A stretch of DNA of 64,000 bases from Streptococcus parasanguinis (GCF_032163505.1 NZ_CP134147.1:1516501-1580500), one strand, 5' to 3'; positions 25,723-35,236 are shown, numbered from the stretch's first letter. Notes: generated by a model not told the origin, from the letters alone. Translations and numbers: made by a program.

Positions 25723-26453
25723 TATTTATATTTTTCTAATGTCACCATGGTTTTTAGGCCCAATTCACGCGCAATACTAAAAAGATCCACACCGAGTTCT
25801 CGTTGTTTCAAAATATACTGCTCACGAATCGATTGTGCCGAAAGGTCTTGATTCCCTTTTTCGATCAAGAAGGCTTCTAATTGTCGAAATCCCCACTGAC
25901 GGGAGTAGGATTTTCCTTTATTATCAAAGAGATAAATACCATCTAGGAAGAGTTGCAACTCATCCAGTAAAGGCTCTGGAACTTTTAAAACCCGTTTTTG
26001 GCCATCTTTGCCCACTCGAATGACATGAAAGTCCAGCTGAATATCTTCGACTTTGACTTGGAGGATCTCACTTGGCAATAAGCCCATCTCCAGAATCAAC
26101 AAGGCCATCAAGCGTCCCTGTGGGTTAGTTGATTCTTCCCAAAAATGGGTCAGATCCAACAATTCCCGATCATGGGTCTTGGCCGGTTGAATTTTAGGCA
26201 AGACCAAACGATGGTATTCAGAAATAAAGCGTTCTTGATACAAATAATATAAAAATTGGTTGACGGCGGATAATTTTCGTTTTTGAACCGCCGGTTTAAA
26301 ATCTTTAATCGAAGCTTGGTAAATTCTCAAATTCGTCTGCGTCACTTTCCCATGGATCGACTCAATAAACTGGTCCAAATCATAGAAATAGGCTGACTGA
26401 GAATTTTCACTTAATTCTTTTTGATCAATAAAACTTGCAATAAATTCTTTCAT
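25722..26453 (-). CDS. XerD-like tyrosine recombinase homologue lacking catalytic residues
   Basis: Protein of 243 residues with the two-domain fold of phage-type integrases: an N-terminal core-binding region (about 1-90) and a C-terminal catalytic-like region. Most active-site residues are replaced. The first Arg position reads [10 protein letters not shown], the HxxR box reads SAQSIREQ with Ser for His, and the last box reads [13 protein letters not shown] with Leu for His, keeping only the final Tyr and one Arg. It is therefore unlikely to recombine DNA. It sits in the scpA operon, abutting scpA, so a structural or DNA-binding role in chromosome organisation is possible. Confidence 0.88.
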   Translation of the reverse strand: MKEFIASFIDQKELSENSQSAYFYDLDQFIESIHGKVTQTNLRIYQASIKDFKPAVQKRKLSAVNQFLYYLYQERFISEYHRLVLPKIQPAKTHDRELLDLTHFWEESTNPQGRLMALLILEMGLLPSEILQVKVEDIQLDFHVIRVGKDGQKRVLKVPEPLLDELQLFLDGIYLFDNKGKSYSRQWGFRQLEAFLIEKGNQDLSAQSIREQYILKQRELGVDLFSIARELGLKTMVTLEKYK

Positions 26454-26911
26454 TTTGGAATCATCTCGTATTCATTTGAAAAATCATGCAGGAGCGAATT
26501 GATGGCTTTAAGAATCGATTTCCGTGTAATAATCCCTTGGAAATAGCCTTCTTCATCCACCACCGAAAGGAAGGAGTCATCCACCAACTTGTGAAGAACT
26601 TCTGTCAAATTGAAGTCTAAGCCGATGACCCCGACCTCCTTCTTTGCAACGTCTACGATATCCATCGAGGCAAAAGTCTCCTCAGGAATCTCATGTTTCA
26701 ATTGATAAGATAGAATATCCGTTAGGGAGATCGTCCCCACAAACTTGCGTTCATCCGTCACTACCGGAATACGACTATAGCTAATCTGGCTCAACAACAA
26801 GACAGCATGGTCTACATTGTGGTTATCAATCAAGACCGCTAAATTTTTGGCTGGAGTTAAGAACGTCTCTTCCTGCGCCAGCAAGAAACGTTCAAATTCC
26901 TTTGCTATCAT
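26450..26911 (-). CDS. cbpB: CBS-domain protein, CbpB/DarB type (c-di-AMP receptor candidate)
   Basis: Small protein of 153 residues built from two CBS domains (about 10-70 and 75-140) plus a short tail. Segments such as NHNVDHAVLLLSQISYSRIPVV and DDSFLSVVDEEGYFQGIITRKSIL are typical. Homologues in Bacillus (DarB) and Listeria (CbpB) bind c-di-AMP and affect the stringent response enzyme. Assignment here is by fold, size and neighbourhood, so the ligand is an inference. It overlaps the genes on both sides by 4 bp within the murI-to-yidD operon. Confidence 0.75.
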   Translation of the reverse strand: MIAKEFERFLLAQEETFLTPAKNLAVLIDNHNVDHAVLLLSQISYSRIPVVTDERKFVGTISLTDILSYQLKHEIPEETFASMDIVDVAKKEVGVIGLDFNLTEVLHKLVDDSFLSVVDEEGYFQGIITRKSILKAINSLLHDFSNEYEMIPK

Positions 26912-27429
26912 CTGCTAAACTCCTTTGTCAATTCAGGATACAACTCATGATCTCGCGTATAATACTCTACCTTGTAATGAGAATCATCTATCTCAATTTT
27001 AGCATAGAGACACTCTCGAATCAGACCGCGTGGCTGACTGATCGATCCAGGATTCACAAAGAGGGTTCTTCCTTCCTTCCAAGCATCTGGGATATGAAGG
27101 TGGCCGTAAAGACAGATATCTGCTTCTTCCTCTTGGGCCCACAGATCCAATTTTTGAAAACTAAAATTGATCTGGAAGAGATGCCCATGGGTCTGGATGA
27201 TTCGTGTTGGCCCTAGTTGGGTCACCAAGCGTTCTGGATAGCCATCATAAAAATCCATGTTTCCTTGGACAACGTGAATCCCTTCCCAGACAGGATCATC
27301 ACTTTTTAGTTCAGAATCCCCATTGTGAAAGATTCCATCGACCTTGCCTAGATATTTTTCTTTAATTGCTTCAACAATGGAGCGGTCTCCATGCGAGTCA
27401 CTCATCACGATGATTGTTTGATTTGCCAT
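26908..27429 (-). CDS. YfcE-type metallophosphoesterase
   Basis: Metal-dependent phosphodiesterase of 173 residues with the calcineurin-like fold. Metal ligands are seen in VMSDSHGD (residues 8-15), FHNGDSE, VQGNMDF, IQTHGHL and CLYGHLHIP, followed by [10 protein letters not shown]. Homologues hydrolyse bis-pNPP; the natural substrate is unknown. The start lies within the 3' end of the rdgB-like gene (25-bp overlap), and the end overlaps the CBS gene by 4 bp. Confidence 0.9.
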   Translation of the reverse strand: MANQTIIVMSDSHGDRSIVEAIKEKYLGKVDGIFHNGDSELKSDDPVWEGIHVVQGNMDFYDGYPERLVTQLGPTRIIQTHGHLFQINFSFQKLDLWAQEEEADICLYGHLHIPDAWKEGRTLFVNPGSISQPRGLIRECLYAKIEIDDSHYKVEYYTRDHELYPELTKEFSR

Positions 27430-28382
27430 GATGGAAATACCTCCAATAACTTTTTAACAGCTAAAGCACGATGCGATTGTGTATTTTTTTCTTCAAGTGT
27501 TAATTCAGCGGCAGCACGGCCCGTTTCCCCAACTAAGAAGAGTGGATCATAGCCAAACCCATTTTCTCCTTTAGGCTCAAAATTAATATACCCTGGCCAA
27601 TCAGCTTCCACCACTAGGCTTTCCTTGCCTGGTCTTGCAACCACCAAGGTCGTATGGAACTGGGCTGAACGGTCTTTCAAGTCAAAAACCATAGCCAATT
27701 CGTGCAACAATTTCGCATTATTCTCTGCATCTGTCGCACCAACTCCCGCAAAGCGAGCGGACCAAACTCCTGGTAAGCCTCCCAAGATATCTACCTTCAA
27801 ACCTGAATCATCCGCTAAGACTGTTTTCCCAGTTAGCTCTGCGATGGTTTCAGCTTTTAGGCGGGCATTCTCCTCAAAGGTCATCCCTGTTTCTTCGACT
27901 TCTGGAAGCTCTGGATACTGATTGAGGTTTTCCACTTCAAAGCCTAGCTTTTCAAACATATTGCGGAATTCTTTGGTTTTTCCCTCATTTCGAGTCGCAA
28001 TGAGAATCGTATCTTTGACCTTGTCTTGACCCAAGAAGGCTTCCAAATCCAGCCCATCACTTGGCAAATGCAAATAGAGCAATTTCCCTTTTTCAACCAA
28101 GAGCAAGGCTCCTTGACGCTGTACGATCTCAAAAGCTCTTCCCTTGACTTCATTCAAGATTTCAGTCAAAAAGGTTAGGAAACGAAAGGCTGAACCATAG
28201 CGCATCACCGATAGATTAAGCGGAAATCCTTCAGGATCCTTGGCAAAGAGAAGTTCCAGCTGGTCTAACAGAGTGGAAGCTTCCGCAGGAACTTGACTAA
28301 ATTGATTGTAGTCTGCATCTTCTCCCCATTGGGCAATATACCAATCTTGGGAATCTTTGTATTCAAATAGTTTGTCACTCAT
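27405..28382 (-). CDS. rdgB: dITP/XTP pyrophosphatase with streptococcal N-terminal extension
   Basis: Nucleotide house-cleaning enzyme of 325 residues that removes non-canonical purine triphosphates. The Ham1/RdgB domain starts around residue 126 ([20 protein letters not shown]) and includes [22 protein letters not shown] and GFGYDPLF. The preceding 125 residues form an extra domain typical of streptococcal members. I chose ATG 28382 because it overlaps the murI stop as ATGA and has GGAG upstream; the longer open frame begins inside murI. Confidence 0.93.
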   Translation of the reverse strand: MSDKLFEYKDSQDWYIAQWGEDADYNQFSQVPAEASTLLDQLELLFAKDPEGFPLNLSVMRYGSAFRFLTFLTEILNEVKGRAFEIVQRQGALLLVEKGKLLYLHLPSDGLDLEAFLGQDKVKDTILIATRNEGKTKEFRNMFEKLGFEVENLNQYPELPEVEETGMTFEENARLKAETIAELTGKTVLADDSGLKVDILGGLPGVWSARFAGVGATDAENNAKLLHELAMVFDLKDRSAQFHTTLVVARPGKESLVVEADWPGYINFEPKGENGFGYDPLFLVGETGRAAAELTLEEKNTQSHRALAVKKLLEVFPSWQIKQSS

Positions 28383-29173
28383 AAATTTACATGCTCCACA
28401 TTCACTGAACGTTCTAGCCATTTTTCGGCAATCGCTGCAAAGCTATTGGCATTTGCAGTGGTATAAAAGCGGTGGGTCTGCTCTAAGAGTTCGCGGCTCT
28501 TATTGAGCTCAAAATAGTTTAATAAGACGGAAATATCCCGAACACACTCCGCTCCACTATCAATCAATTTGACATCCGGTCCCATCACATTTTGAATAAT
28601 CGGTTTTAACAGGGGATAATGGGTACATCCCAAGACCAAGGTATCAACCTTTCCAACTAGTGGTTTTAGGGTTTCGTAAACCACCTTTTTGGTCACACTG
28701 GATGCCAACTCGTTGGATTCCACTAAAGGAACAAACTTGGGACAAGCTAAACTGCTGACTTTCATATCTGGTGCCAGACTTTGAATCTTCTCTTTATAAA
28801 TTCCAGAAGAAACCGTCATCGGTGTCCCAATGACCCCAATTTTTTGATGGGTCGTCGATTTAATGGCTGCAGAAGCTCCGGGCAATATAACTCCCAAAAC
28901 GGGAATATCAAGTTTCTCCTTGACTTCTTCCCAAACCACTGCAGTCGCTGTATTACAGGCTAAGACAATCATCTTGACATTTTTGGTCAGAAGGAAGTTC
29001 ACCATCTGCCAAGTATACTCGCGAATTTGGTCTGCTGGTCTAGGACCATAAGGTGCACGCGCTGAATCTCCAATATAGACGACATCTTCGTGAGGAAGCT
29101 GACGGAGCAATTCGCGGACAACAGTCAAGCCCCCTACTCCAGAATCTAAAAAACCAATCGGTCGGTTATCCAT
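28379..29173 (-). CDS. murI: Glutamate racemase
   Basis: Cofactor-independent racemase of 264 residues that makes D-glutamate for peptidoglycan. Catalytic cysteines lie in VLACNTATA (about residue 73) and LGCTHYPLL (about 184), with the N-terminal [11 protein letters not shown] motif. I chose ATG 29173, preceded by GGAAGGA, instead of a TTG five codons earlier. It overlaps the rdgB-like gene by 4 bp. Placement upstream of rdgB and the phosphoesterase is the usual streptococcal arrangement. Confidence 0.95.
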   Translation of the reverse strand: MDNRPIGFLDSGVGGLTVVRELLRQLPHEDVVYIGDSARAPYGPRPADQIREYTWQMVNFLLTKNVKMIVLACNTATAVVWEEVKEKLDIPVLGVILPGASAAIKSTTHQKIGVIGTPMTVSSGIYKEKIQSLAPDMKVSSLACPKFVPLVESNELASSVTKKVVYETLKPLVGKVDTLVLGCTHYPLLKPIIQNVMGPDVKLIDSGAECVRDISVLLNYFELNKSRELLEQTHRFYTTANANSFAAIAEKWLERSVNVEHVNL

Positions 29174-29250
29174 ATCTCTTCCTTCCAAAAGGAGGGACTA
29201 AGAAATTCCTCCAAGCCCCTCTCATTTATTATTGTGAGATTGCCCCACTC

Positions 29251-29496
29251 TTATTTTTTCTTGTTTTTCGCCATTGCTGATTTTTGTTGGTTCACAATTT
29301 GGCGATAGACTTGTTGAACTTTTGCTTCGCTTGGACGTTGGCCACTCGCACCTAAAAGCGTACGGACTGCTTCAATATTCAAACGTGGGTTTGATGCAAA
29401 TTCTTTTTCAAATTGACGACGAAGCAAGAACATTCCTGCAATCATCCCACCAAAGAAAGCTAAAATAATCAACAAAATTCCTAAAAAGAGATTCAT
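29251..29496 (-). CDS. YneF/UPF0154 family single-pass membrane protein
   Basis: Small protein of 81 residues with one N-terminal membrane helix ([22 protein letters not shown]) and a basic cytoplasmic tail (ending KNKKK), matching UPF0154. The conserved [30 protein letters not shown] segment is clear. Function is unknown. It lies 78 bp upstream of murI on the same strand and may be cotranscribed with it. Confidence 0.9.
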   Translation of the reverse strand: MNLFLGILLIILAFFGGMIAGMFLLRRQFEKEFASNPRLNIEAVRTLLGASGQRPSEAKVQQVYRQIVNQQKSAMAKNKKK

Positions 29497-29551
29497 ACAA
29501 TTTTCTCCGATCCATTATTTTTACATAACTATCATTATATCAGACAATCGC

Positions 29552-30802
29552 TTATTTTTCAATGTCAAAGCCGTAGAGTGTCGCAAGATAATCTTCTGGT
29601 TTTTCTGCTCGACGAATCAAACGGGCATGCCCATCTTCTTGAAGCAAAACTTCTGCCGAACGCAACTTGGCATTGTACTGGTACCCCATTGAAAAGCCAT
29701 GGGCTCCAGTGTCATGGATCACAAGTAAATCTCCAATCTCCGTCACGGGTAGTTCTCGTTGTTTGGCAAATTTATCGTTATTTTCACAGAGACTTCCCAC
29801 TACATCGACCACTTCAGTCGGTTCCTCTGGACGATCCATATTGGTGATATGGTGATAAGCACCGTACATAGCAGGTCTAAGAAGATTCACCGCTGAAGCA
29901 TCGACGCCCACATAGGTCCGGTAGGTTTTCTTTTTATGAGTAACTCTGGTTACCAGGAGGCCGTGTGAAGCTAGCATAAAGCGACCAAGCTCGGTATAGA
30001 TTTTCACATTACCAAGTCCTGCCGGTTTGAGAATCTCATCAAAAACGCGTTGCACACCTTCCCCAATAATGGCAATATCATTTGGTTCTTGTTCTGGTTT
30101 GTAATTGACCCCAACTCCACCAGAAAGGTTGATGAAGCCCAAGTGGACACCTGTTTTCTCGACGACTTCTACTGCCAATTCAAAAAGTTGACGCGCTAAC
30201 TCTGGATAGTAGTCGTTGGATACAGTATTAGAAGCCAATAAAGCGTGAATACCAAACTCTTCCACACCTAGTTCTTTCAACTCGATAAAGGCTTGGATCA
30301 ATTGCTCCTTGGTCATTCCAAACTTGGCTTCTTCAGGATTGTCCATAATATCGGTTCCCAGTTCAAAAACTCCACCAGGATTATAGCGGCAAGAAATAAC
30401 CTTGGGGATGCTGGTCACAGACTTCAAGAAAGCAATGTCTTCATAGGCGTCCAGATTGATAGTTGCCCCTAATTCTCTCGCATAGACAAATTCATCAGCT
30501 GGCGTGTTGTTAGAAGAAAACATGATTTCTTTCCCACTAAAGCCCAGTTTATCCGCCATTAACAATTCCACGTAGCTGGCCGTGTCGACTCCACAGCCCT
30601 CTTCTTGCAAAATTTTTAGGATCGATGGGTTAGGAGTCGCCTTGATGGCAAAGTATTCCTTAAATCCTTCATTCCAAGCAAAAGCTTGATGGAGGGCACG
30701 AGCCGTTTCACGAATTCCTGCTTCATCATAGAGATGGAAAGGGGTAGGAAATTCTTGGGTCAGACTTTCTAATTGTTCACGGGTTACAAAAGGTGTTTTC
30801 AT
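29552..30802 (-). CDS. lysA: Diaminopimelate decarboxylase
   Basis: PLP-dependent enzyme of 416 residues that makes L-lysine from meso-diaminopimelate. The PLP lysine is in YFAIKATPNPSIL (about residue 53); other active-site segments are FEFGIHALLASNTVSNDYY, INLSGGVGVNY and SLCENNDKF. The fold is the alanine-racemase barrel plus a C-terminal beta domain. Lysine is needed for the streptococcal peptidoglycan cross-bridge position. The gene appears to have its own transcript, bounded upstream by the terminator of the BI-1 gene. Confidence 0.94.
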   Translation of the reverse strand: MKTPFVTREQLESLTQEFPTPFHLYDEAGIRETARALHQAFAWNEGFKEYFAIKATPNPSILKILQEEGCGVDTASYVELLMADKLGFSGKEIMFSSNNTPADEFVYARELGATINLDAYEDIAFLKSVTSIPKVISCRYNPGGVFELGTDIMDNPEEAKFGMTKEQLIQAFIELKELGVEEFGIHALLASNTVSNDYYPELARQLFELAVEVVEKTGVHLGFINLSGGVGVNYKPEQEPNDIAIIGEGVQRVFDEILKPAGLGNVKIYTELGRFMLASHGLLVTRVTHKKKTYRTYVGVDASAVNLLRPAMYGAYHHITNMDRPEEPTEVVDVVGSLCENNDKFAKQRELPVTEIGDLLVIHDTGAHGFSMGYQYNAKLRSAEVLLQEDGHARLIRRAEKPEDYLATLYGFDIEK

Positions 30803-30852
30803 AAGCGCTCATTTCTATTCTTTAGTCACTATTAGTATAGCACAAGTCGGAA

Positions 30853-30890
30853 GACAAAAAAAGCCGAGGCAACTGCCCCAGCTCAAGCTC
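30853..30890 (-). terminator. Terminator after the BI-1 family gene
   Basis: Hairpin AGC..GGGCA GT TGCC.CGGCT followed by seven T residues on the minus strand. Confidence 0.75.
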
Positions 30891-30897
30891 TCTTTGA

Positions 30898-31584
30898 TTA
30901 GTCGTTTCTTCCGAAGATACGAAGAAGGCTGATAAAGAGGTTGATAAAGTCAAGATAAAGTTCCAAAGCCATTGCTACTGCCCAACCTGTAGCAGGTTGA
31001 CCATTTGTTTGATCATAGACATAGCGAATCTTTTGGTTATCCCAAGCTGTCAATCCTGCAAAGAGGAAGACAGAGATGATACTCAAGATATAGTCCATTC
31101 CAGAACTTCTCAAGAACATGTTCACAACAGAAGCGATGATCACACCGATCAAGACTCCCATCAAGGCACGTCCCATTCCAGACAGGTCCTTTTTCACGAC
31201 GCGTCCGATAGCTCCCATGACAATAAACATCAAGGCACTGACCAAGAAAGCCTTATAGACAGTTGCTTGCATGTAGCGAGCAATGATAAAGCTCAAGGTA
31301 AAGCCATTCAAAGCTGAGTAGATCAAGAAGATCGGAAGAGCAGACGGGCTATTTTTAACAGCCTTCCCACTTGCAACAAAGACCAAGATCAATTCTACAA
31401 CCACTGCTGCATAGTAAACCATTGGTGCGGTTGTCAAGATTTGAACGAAGAAATCTTGAAAGACCGTCATCATAAGACCAGAGACAAGGGCTGAAATCCC
31501 AACACCGATCCCAACTAATGAGTAGATTTTGTTATAAAAAGCATTCAATCCACTTTGTTCTTGGATTACTGAATCATTATACAT
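30898..31584 (-). CDS. Bax inhibitor-1 (YccA/BI-1) family membrane protein
   Basis: Integral membrane protein of 228 residues with seven hydrophobic segments. The C-terminal [16 protein letters not shown] and [20 protein letters not shown] segments are signatures of the BI-1 family, including the acidic residues of the proposed calcium/pH sensor. Bacterial members are pH-sensitive calcium leak channels or FtsH-associated; the role here is an inference from the family. It is monocistronic with a good ribosome-binding site (AAAGGAAC) upstream. Confidence 0.9.
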   Translation of the reverse strand: MYNDSVIQEQSGLNAFYNKIYSLVGIGVGISALVSGLMMTVFQDFFVQILTTAPMVYYAAVVVELILVFVASGKAVKNSPSALPIFLIYSALNGFTLSFIIARYMQATVYKAFLVSALMFIVMGAIGRVVKKDLSGMGRALMGVLIGVIIASVVNMFLRSSGMDYILSIISVFLFAGLTAWDNQKIRYVYDQTNGQPATGWAVAMALELYLDFINLFISLLRIFGRND

Positions 31585-31612
31585 ATAAACAAGTTCCTTT
31601 CAAATTTGTTTA

Positions 31613-32104
31613 CTATGATTTTAACATTTTTCGATGAAAAAATCTCCTTTTGGCCATCTTTTTACGCCAAGGTTCTGAAGCTTCCTTAACAGCCCAGTAT
31701 TTATCCACCATAGTCACCACAAAAGATTCTTTGTAGCGAGGCGGGGCAAGGGTAGCACCCCACATATGTTTAATAATGATGTCTTCTTCCTTAGCATTGA
31801 GATCTGTGATCTTTCGTGCATTTCTCACGGCAATGCGGGGATGGATCCAGGCGTGACTTTTCGTAAACTTGGTCTCGCGCCAATCATAGTAAAAGAGGTC
31901 ATGCAAGAGGCCACCCCGAGCCGTACTTTTGGCATCCCAACCAAATTTTTTAGCCAGTTTATAACTGGTATAGCTCACATGAATGGAATGCTCCAAACGA
32001 TTGGAATGAATATGGTGGGGAATGTCGGCTAATTTTTGAACCTTAGGATGCTGGATCAGATGGCCTACATAGGTCATGTATTCTTTGTCACGATGATATT
32101 GCAT
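31613..32104 (-). CDS. HD-domain hydrolase, substrate unknown
   Basis: Protein of 163 residues with the metal-binding HD pattern: LEHSIHVSYTSYKLA (His), GGLLHDLFYYDW (His-Asp) and IIIKHMWG. It is probably a phosphohydrolase on a nucleotide or related ester. It lies between the BI-1 gene and the SpoU methylase on the same strand; the gap to the methylase is 82 bp. Nothing in the sequence fixes the substrate. Confidence 0.82.
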   Translation of the reverse strand: MQYHRDKEYMTYVGHLIQHPKVQKLADIPHHIHSNRLEHSIHVSYTSYKLAKKFGWDAKSTARGGLLHDLFYYDWRETKFTKSHAWIHPRIAVRNARKITDLNAKEEDIIIKHMWGATLAPPRYKESFVVTMVDKYWAVKEASEPWRKKMAKRRFFHRKMLKS

Positions 32105-32186
32105 AAGATAACCACCTTTCGTTGATAAGCTCTCCCAATAAGATCTCCATCAACTTCTTCTTACAGGTTAAGTATACTTCTTTTTC

Positions 32187-32933
32187 TCAAAATTTCCTTA
32201 AAGAAAACATCAAAATTCCTGCTGCCACTGCAACATTTAAACTCTCTGCCCGACCTGGCATGGGAATATGAACCAGCTGGTCTGCTTGTGCCGCCATTTC
32301 CTGGCTGATGCCATTTCCTTCATTCCCCATAACCAGGATAAACTGATCGGTCTGAGAAAGCTGACGGTAGTCAATGGAAGCTTCTGAAAGCGTCGTTGCG
32401 AGAACTGCTAGATGAGAGTGCGCAGCTCGCTCCAATAGTTCTTCTCGATCCAGTTTCCAGATAGGAATATGGAAATGACTGCCCTGCATGGATCGAAGGG
32501 TCTTGAGACTGTATAGATCAGCGGAGGCTTTCGAAAGCATGACGCCATCAAAACCTGCTGCATCTGCTGTTCGAATCATCGTCCCTACATTGCCAGGATC
32601 CTGTACATCCTCCAAATAGAGGAATCGCCCTTGTAGCTGATCCGGAAGCTCTGGCTGCTCTAGAAGAATCTCTGCGACAATCCCTTGAGGAGTCTTCGAA
32701 TCTGCCAAGAGGCTTAAGATCTCCGGAGTCACGATAGTGACTTTTTGGATGTCCTCTACCCGGTCTAAATAGGCTTCTAAAACAAAGACCTGCCGAATCT
32801 TCGCATGATTTTCTACTGCCTCTTCAAACAGATGCCAGCCTTCAATGAGATAAGAATCTGTCCGGTATTTTTTTTGATGTAATTTTTTTGCATTTTTGAT
32901 TACATTATTGGATTTAGACGTTATAATATTCAT
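32187..32933 (-). CDS. SpoU/TrmH-family RNA 2'-O-methyltransferase
   Basis: RNA methylase of about 248 residues. An N-terminal L30e-like substrate-binding domain (SKSNNVIKNAKKLHQKK start) precedes the SPOUT knot with FLYLEDVQDPGNVGTMIRTADAAGFDGVML, LVMGNEGNGIS and IPMPGRAESLNVAVAAGILMFSL. It probably modifies 23S rRNA; the target position is unknown. I chose ATG 32933 because homologues start there and because TATAAT (32940-32945) ends only 6 nt before it. The transcript is probably leaderless, and the longer open frame starts upstream of the promoter. Confidence 0.9.
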   Translation of the reverse strand: MNIITSKSNNVIKNAKKLHQKKYRTDSYLIEGWHLFEEAVENHAKIRQVFVLEAYLDRVEDIQKVTIVTPEILSLLADSKTPQGIVAEILLEQPELPDQLQGRFLYLEDVQDPGNVGTMIRTADAAGFDGVMLSKASADLYSLKTLRSMQGSHFHIPIWKLDREELLERAAHSHLAVLATTLSEASIDYRQLSQTDQFILVMGNEGNGISQEMAAQADQLVHIPMPGRAESLNVAVAAGILMFSLRKF

Positions 32934-32939
32934 AGAACT

Positions 32940-32948
32940 ATTATAGCA
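32940..32948 (-). promoter_or_regulatory. Extended -10 promoter next to the SpoU methylase start
   Basis: TGCTATAAT (32940-32948) on the minus strand with 6 nt to the ATG implies a leaderless mRNA. The same TGCTATAAT element precedes the ytqA-like gene. Confidence 0.55.
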
Positions 32949-33006
32949 CAAAGAAAAAGAAGAAATCATACCTCAGATAGATTTCTTCGAGTCAAGGAGG
33001 TCGCAC

Positions 33007-33285
33007 ATGCAAAAGGTAAAAATGATTGCCCAAGGACGGGTTCAAGGGGTTGGCTTTCGCTGGGGAGTCTACAGTCTTGCTTTAGAGATCGGTGGGATCA
33101 CTGGCCGTGTCTGGAATAATGACGACGGAACAGTTGGCATTCTGGCCCAGGCAGAGTCTAGTAGCCAAATGGCCAAATTCATCCAAGAAATTCGCAAAGG
33201 TCCTACGCCTTTTGCGCATGTGACTTATTTAGATGTTACGCTCGCAAACTTTGAAAACTATACAGACTTCAAAATTGCAAATTAA
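33007..33285 (+). CDS. acyP: Acylphosphatase
   Basis: Cytoplasmic enzyme of 92 residues that hydrolyses acyl phosphates such as carbamoyl or 1,3-bisphosphoglycerate. The signature GRVQGVGFRWGVYSLALEIG (residues 10-29, with catalytic Arg) and the catalytic Asn region GRVWNNDDGTVGI are present. AAGGAGG precedes the ATG. The gene is divergent from the SpoU methylase and 77 bp upstream of yidC, with which it may share a transcript, a common streptococcal order. Confidence 0.93.
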   Translation: MQKVKMIAQGRVQGVGFRWGVYSLALEIGGITGRVWNNDDGTVGILAQAESSSQMAKFIQEIRKGPTPFAHVTYLDVTLANFENYTDFKIAN

Positions 33286-33362
33286 GACTAGAGAACTATT
33301 GTGTATTTTCAAAAAAAACAGTAGAATAGAAAGGTAACATTAAAAAAAAGAAGGAACTATTT

Positions 33363-34280
33363 GTGAAAAAAAATAAACTTGCATTACTTGCATCGATGGG
33401 ACTAGCTTCGCTTGTCTTCTTATCAGGATGCGTGAGTGTCGATCGGAAAACTGGAAATCCGACTGGATTGATCTGGAATCTTCTTGGCCGTCCAATGGGC
33501 GAAGCCATCAAATTCTTTGCCAACAACCTTGGCTTAGGCTTTGGGATCGGGATTATTATCGTCACCTTGATCGTACGGTTAATCATCTTGCCACTTGGTT
33601 TGTACCAATCATGGAAGGCAACCTACCAATCTGAAAAGATGAACTACTTAAAACCTATCCTTGGGCCAATCCAAGAGCGCATGAAGAACGCTAGCACACA
33701 AGAAGAAAAGCTATTGGCGCAACAGGAATTAATGGCTGCTCAACGTGAAAATGGAGTTAGCATGTTTGGTGGAGTTGGGTGTTTGCCACTCTTGATCCAA
33801 ATGCCATTCTTCTCAGCTCTCTTCTTTGCAGCTCAGCACACCAAAGGGGTAGCAGATAGTAGCTTCCTTGGCATTGCTCTCGGCAAACCAAGCTTGCTCT
33901 TGACAGCAATCGTAGCAGTTCTTTACTATATCCAAAGTATGCTCTCTCTTCATGGAATTGAAGATGAAACCCAAAAGGAAAGCATGCGCAAAGCATCACT
34001 GATGAGTCCGATTATGATCGGTGTCTTCTCATTGATCTCTTCAGCCGGAGTGACTCTTTACTGGGTAGTCGGTGGGGTGATCCAAATTATCCAACAATTT
34101 GTCATCAACTACTTGATTCGTCCAAATCTTCGCAAGCGCGTCGCTGAGGAATACAAAAACAATCCTCCAAAAGCGACTAGTCACCGCGTGAAAAAAGATG
34201 TCACACCTACTGCAACGACACAAATCCAACACAAACCAAAAAACAACCGCAATGCAGGAAAACAACGCAATAGAAAGTAG
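33363..34280 (+). CDS. yidC: Membrane protein insertase YidC (lipoprotein)
   Basis: Insertase of 305 residues that inserts and folds membrane proteins. The signal peptide ends in a lipobox, FLSGC (Cys23), so the mature protein is lipid-anchored. Five membrane segments follow, with the hydrophilic-groove Arg region (IIVTLIVRLIILPL) and GCLPLLIQMPFFSALFFA. The C-terminal tail is strongly basic (KPKNNRNAGKQRNRK), typical of ribosome-binding YidC2-type tails. The start is GTG with AAGGA about 9 nt upstream. A strong terminator follows. Confidence 0.92.
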   Translation: MKKNKLALLASMGLASLVFLSGCVSVDRKTGNPTGLIWNLLGRPMGEAIKFFANNLGLGFGIGIIIVTLIVRLIILPLGLYQSWKATYQSEKMNYLKPILGPIQERMKNASTQEEKLLAQQELMAAQRENGVSMFGGVGCLPLLIQMPFFSALFFAAQHTKGVADSSFLGIALGKPSLLLTAIVAVLYYIQSMLSLHGIEDETQKESMRKASLMSPIMIGVFSLISSAGVTLYWVVGGVIQIIQQFVINYLIRPNLRKRVAEEYKNNPPKATSHRVKKDVTPTATTQIQHKPKNNRNAGKQRNRK

Positions 34281-34308
34281 TACAAACTACTAATTCTAGC
34301 GGTATACA

Positions 34309-34343
34309 GTAGCACTTGAACCCAAGGTTCAAGTGCTTTTTTT
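34309..34343 (+). terminator. Terminator after yidC
   Basis: AGCACTTGAACC...GGTTCAAGTGCT stem followed by seven T residues. Confidence 0.9.
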
Positions 34344-34403
34344 GATATCGTTCAGTCAGCAAAGAATTTTCACTCTCACAAAAAGATTAAGAGCACAAAA
34401 AAA

Positions 34404-34426
34404 CAAGCCCTCTTGGAGAGCCTGCT
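34404..34426 (-). repeat. Distal copy of the greA terminator hairpin, with intact T-run
   Basis: CAAGCCCTCTTGGAGAGCCTGC, differing at one of 22 positions from 34666-34687 beside greA. On the minus strand this copy is followed by seven T residues, so the strong terminator is now separated from greA by the cloverleaf element. Confidence 0.75.
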
Positions 34427-34665
34427 TTAAGACCGTTTTTACCTAAGTAATGTTAAAAAATAAAATGATATAAACTATTAGGTTCATACAGCAGATACTG
34501 AAACTTTCCGCCGTGAGAAAAGTGCCTGAAACATAATTGTTTCAGGCACTAGGGGAGTTTTGAAACCTTAGGTTCAAAACTAAGTCATGGAACTTCGTAG
34601 AAGTTCGCTGACGTCCATACTCACTTAAGGAAAGTTTCTAAGAGAACTTTGTCTTTAATCTGAAA
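34427..34665. repeat. Structured cloverleaf repeat element, copy 2
   Basis: The core 34496-34665 matches 14021-14188. The closing helix (AAACTTTCC/GGAAAGTTT, GTGAG/CTCAC) and the first and third internal stems are unchanged, with a different first loop. The second stem is GTTTTGAA...TTCAAAAC instead of ATTATTGAG...CTCAATAAT, so both arms changed together around a conserved ACCTTAGG. A leading hairpin (CCTAA.TA...TA.TTAGG) occupies the same place as in copy 1 with a different sequence. It lies between the convergent yidC and greA. Confidence 0.8.
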
Positions 34666-34687
34666 CAGGCCCTCTTGGAGAGCCTGC
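34666..34687 (-). terminator. greA-proximal copy of the terminator hairpin
   Basis: CAGGCC.CTCT...AGAG.CCTG hairpin just after the greA stop codon, followed on the minus strand by only TTTC before the cloverleaf element begins. It repeats 34404-34426. Confidence 0.65.
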
Positions 34688-34696
34688 ATTTTATAT

Positions 34697-35179
34697 TTAC
34701 GCTGTTTTTTCTACGTTCAAAATTTTCACTTGGTAGCTTCCAGCTGGTGTCTCAACCGTGACAACGTCACCTGTCTTCTTACCAATCAAAGCGTGACCGA
34801 TTGGGCTTTCGTTAGAGATCTTTCCTGCAAAGGCATCTGCCCCTGCTGAACCAACGATGCTGTATACTTCTTCATCTGTTTCGCCAACTTCTTGAACTGT
34901 AACGGTTTTTCCGATCGCAACTTCGTCTACTGCAACAGCATCACTATCGACGATTTCCGCATAACGGATTTTTGTTTCCAAGCTAGAGATTTGACCTTCA
35001 ACAAAAGCTTGTTCATCTTTTGCTGCTTCGTACTCAGAGTTTTCTGAGAGGTCACCATATGAGCGAGCGATCTTGATCCGTTCTACCACTTCAGGTCGAC
35101 GGACCAATTTCAATTCTTCTAATTCTAGTTCTAATTTTTCTTTTTCTGCTAGGGTCATTGGATATGTTTTTTCTGCCAT
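34697..35179 (-). CDS. greA: Transcription elongation factor GreA
   Basis: Factor of 160 residues that rescues backtracked RNA polymerase by promoting transcript cleavage. An N-terminal antiparallel coiled coil ([50 protein letters not shown]) carries the acidic tip [15 protein letters not shown], and the C-terminal FKBP-like domain contains [17 protein letters not shown] chose the ATG that starts [14 protein letters not shown]; the 16 extra upstream residues are not part of the family. mltG lies 57 bp upstream and the two are probably cotranscribed. Confidence 0.95.
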   Translation of the reverse strand: MAEKTYPMTLAEKEKLELELEELKLVRRPEVVERIKIARSYGDLSENSEYEAAKDEQAFVEGQISSLETKIRYAEIVDSDAVAVDEVAIGKTVTVQEVGETDEEVYSIVGSAGADAFAGKISNESPIGHALIGKKTGDVVTVETPAGSYQVKILNVEKTA

Positions 35180-35236
35180 TATTCTTCTCTTTCTATTATT
35201 TGAATGAAAAAGCTGTGGACGCGCCACATGCTTTTT

